Assembly: GCF_007859075.1 (NCBI RefSeq)
Contig: NZ_VOAK01000011.1
Coordinates: 1,364,001 to 1,428,000 of the forward strand
Origin: Gemmobacter aquaticus
GTDB lineage: Bacteria; Pseudomonadota; Alphaproteobacteria; Rhodobacterales; Rhodobacteraceae
Direction of reading: 5' to 3'
Length of the DNA: 64,000 nucleotides
How positions within the stretch are numbered: position 1 is the first letter of the stretch; every line of letters starts with the position of its first letter. The position numbers were made by a program, and so were the translations under genes. Below, in pieces: positions 63,225-64,000 of this stretch. The notes beneath the pieces were generated by a model that saw only the letters and a program-made list of their open reading frames with translations, had not been told where the DNA came from and made no database searches.

Positions 63225-64000
63225 TTACCACCATTTCTGCGGTTTTGCCACAAAACCTGCAGCGCGTTCCAGCACATAGGCGTGATTGAGAAGGTCGCCC
63301 TCCTCCCACGGCCGCCCGATCAGTTGCAGCCCAAGCGGCAGCCCGTCAGCGTCAAGACCCACGGGAACCGAAACACCGGGCAGACCGGCAAGGTTCAGCG
63401 TCACGGTGAAGACGTCGTTCAGGTACATCTCGACCGGATCGGCGCTCTGCATCTCGCCCAGACCAAACGCCGGGGTCGGCGTCGCAGGCGTCAGGATCGC
63501 ATCGACGCCCGCCGCGAAGGCCTGCTCAAAGTCGCGCTTGATCAGCGCCCGCACCTTGCGTGCGCGGTTGTAGTAGGCGTCATAGAAGCCCGCCGACAGC
63601 ACATAGGTACCGATCATGATGCGGCGCTTCACCTCGGCGCCAAAGCCCTCGGCGCGGGTCTTTTCATACATCTCGGTGATGCCATCACCTGCTGACAGCT
63701 TGGCGCGGTGGCCATACCGCACGCCGTCATACCGCGCGAGGTTCGACGACGCCTCGGCGGGGGCAATGACGTAATAGGCAGGCAGCGCATATTTGGTATG
63801 CGGCAGCGAGACATCCACAATCTCTGCGCCTGCGTCGCGCAGCATCTCGGCGCCCTTGTCCCAGATCTTCTGGATTTCCGGGCGCAGGCCCGGCAGGCGG
63901 TATTCCTTGGGAAGGCCGATCTTCTTGCCCCGGATATCGCCCGTCAGCGCGGCCTCAAAGTCAGGAACCGCGATGTCGGCGCTGGTCGAATCCTTCTCGT
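63225..64000 (-). CDS. gatA: Asp/Glu-tRNA amidotransferase subunit A (5' end outside window)
   Basis: This is the C-terminal half of the amidase subunit of the tRNA-dependent amidotransferase. The frame stays open from base 64000 ([16 protein letters not shown]) through [67 protein letters not shown] and [20 protein letters not shown] to the TGA/TAG-type stop at 63225. The catalytic Ser-Ser-Lys triad part lies upstream of the window. Identification is secure. Confidence 0.96.
   Translation of the reverse strand, partial: EKDSTSADIAVPDFEAALTGDIRGKKIGLPKEYRLPGLRPEIQKIWDKGAEMLRDAGAEIVDVSLPHTKYALPAYYVIAPAEASSNLARYDGVRYGHRAKLSAGDGITEMYEKTRAEGFGAEVKRRIMIGTYVLSAGFYDAYYNRARKVRALIKRDFEQAFAAGVDAILTPATPTPAFGLGEMQSADPVEMYLNDVFTVTLNLAGLPGVSVPVGLDADGLPLGLQLIGRPWEEGDLLNHAYVLERAAGFVAKPQKWW

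Overview
The window is a contiguous, gene-dense chromosomal stretch from a high-GC alphaproteobacterium, almost certainly of the family Rhodobacteraceae. The assignment rests on the dusB/nifR3-ntrB-ntrC-ntrY-ntrX order, NtrC and NtrX without a GAFTGA loop, a fused IspDF enzyme, a Usg-like protein, a divergent DUF6456/DUF6477 pair, and a dispersed GC-rich intergenic hairpin ending in an AGGTATTT-type core that is typical of this family. Most genes are core housekeeping. I saw no phage, transposase, CRISPR array or tRNA gene, and no gene-free gap longer than 300 bases. Layout: 1-1780 acetolactate synthase (ilvB partial, ilvH); 1848-5113 a PaaG-like hydratase/isomerase and cytochrome c maturation genes ccmF-ccmH; 5303-7825 an Lrp-type regulator divergent from an arginase-ornithine cyclodeaminase operon; 7828-13292 a Usg-like gene, gyrA, trmFO, gluQRS; 13294-20538 the nitrogen regulatory operon dusB-ntrBC-ntrYX on the minus strand; 20720-24863 ispDF, pgpA, pncC, a COQ10/RatA-like gene, hpt and a diheme cytochrome c; 24953-30662 lipA, an aquaporin, a LysE-type exporter, DUF6456/DUF6477 and an MttB-family methyltransferase; 30896-39642 guaA, an ABM protein, LtrA, a DMT transporter, a FadL-like porin, a P-loop protein, metA, ppk2 and a TetR regulator; 39690-44397 a polyamine-type ABC transporter (potA, potC, potB, no binding protein), a MocR regulator and a DUF1127 protein; 44562-47950 rpsI/rplM, an SseB-like protein and a divergent NhaA homologue; 48124-51212 capsule export genes kpsT and kpsE with kdsA. 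The most unusual region is 51322-55529. Two secreted proteins, each with an N-terminal HasA-type haem-binding domain joined to RTX calcium-binding nonapeptide repeats, flank a TonB-dependent receptor that has the haem-receptor FRAP/NPNL-type motifs and the intervening histidine. A perfect TGA-N9-TCA palindrome (iron-Rhodo-box/RirA-type) overlaps the -35 of the likely promoter. I interpret this as an iron-regulated haem-scavenging operon using two different hemophore-RTX fusions that are probably exported by a type I system encoded elsewhere. The last part (55595-64000) holds a DUF1345 membrane protein, a lipoprotein cytochrome c, lolDC, proS, rpmG, a DUF533/TerB protein, RNase P RNA (rnpB), an AmpD-like amidase, an excalibur-like lipoprotein and the 3' part of gatA. 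All functional calls come from reading motifs in the translated sequence; no database search was run.
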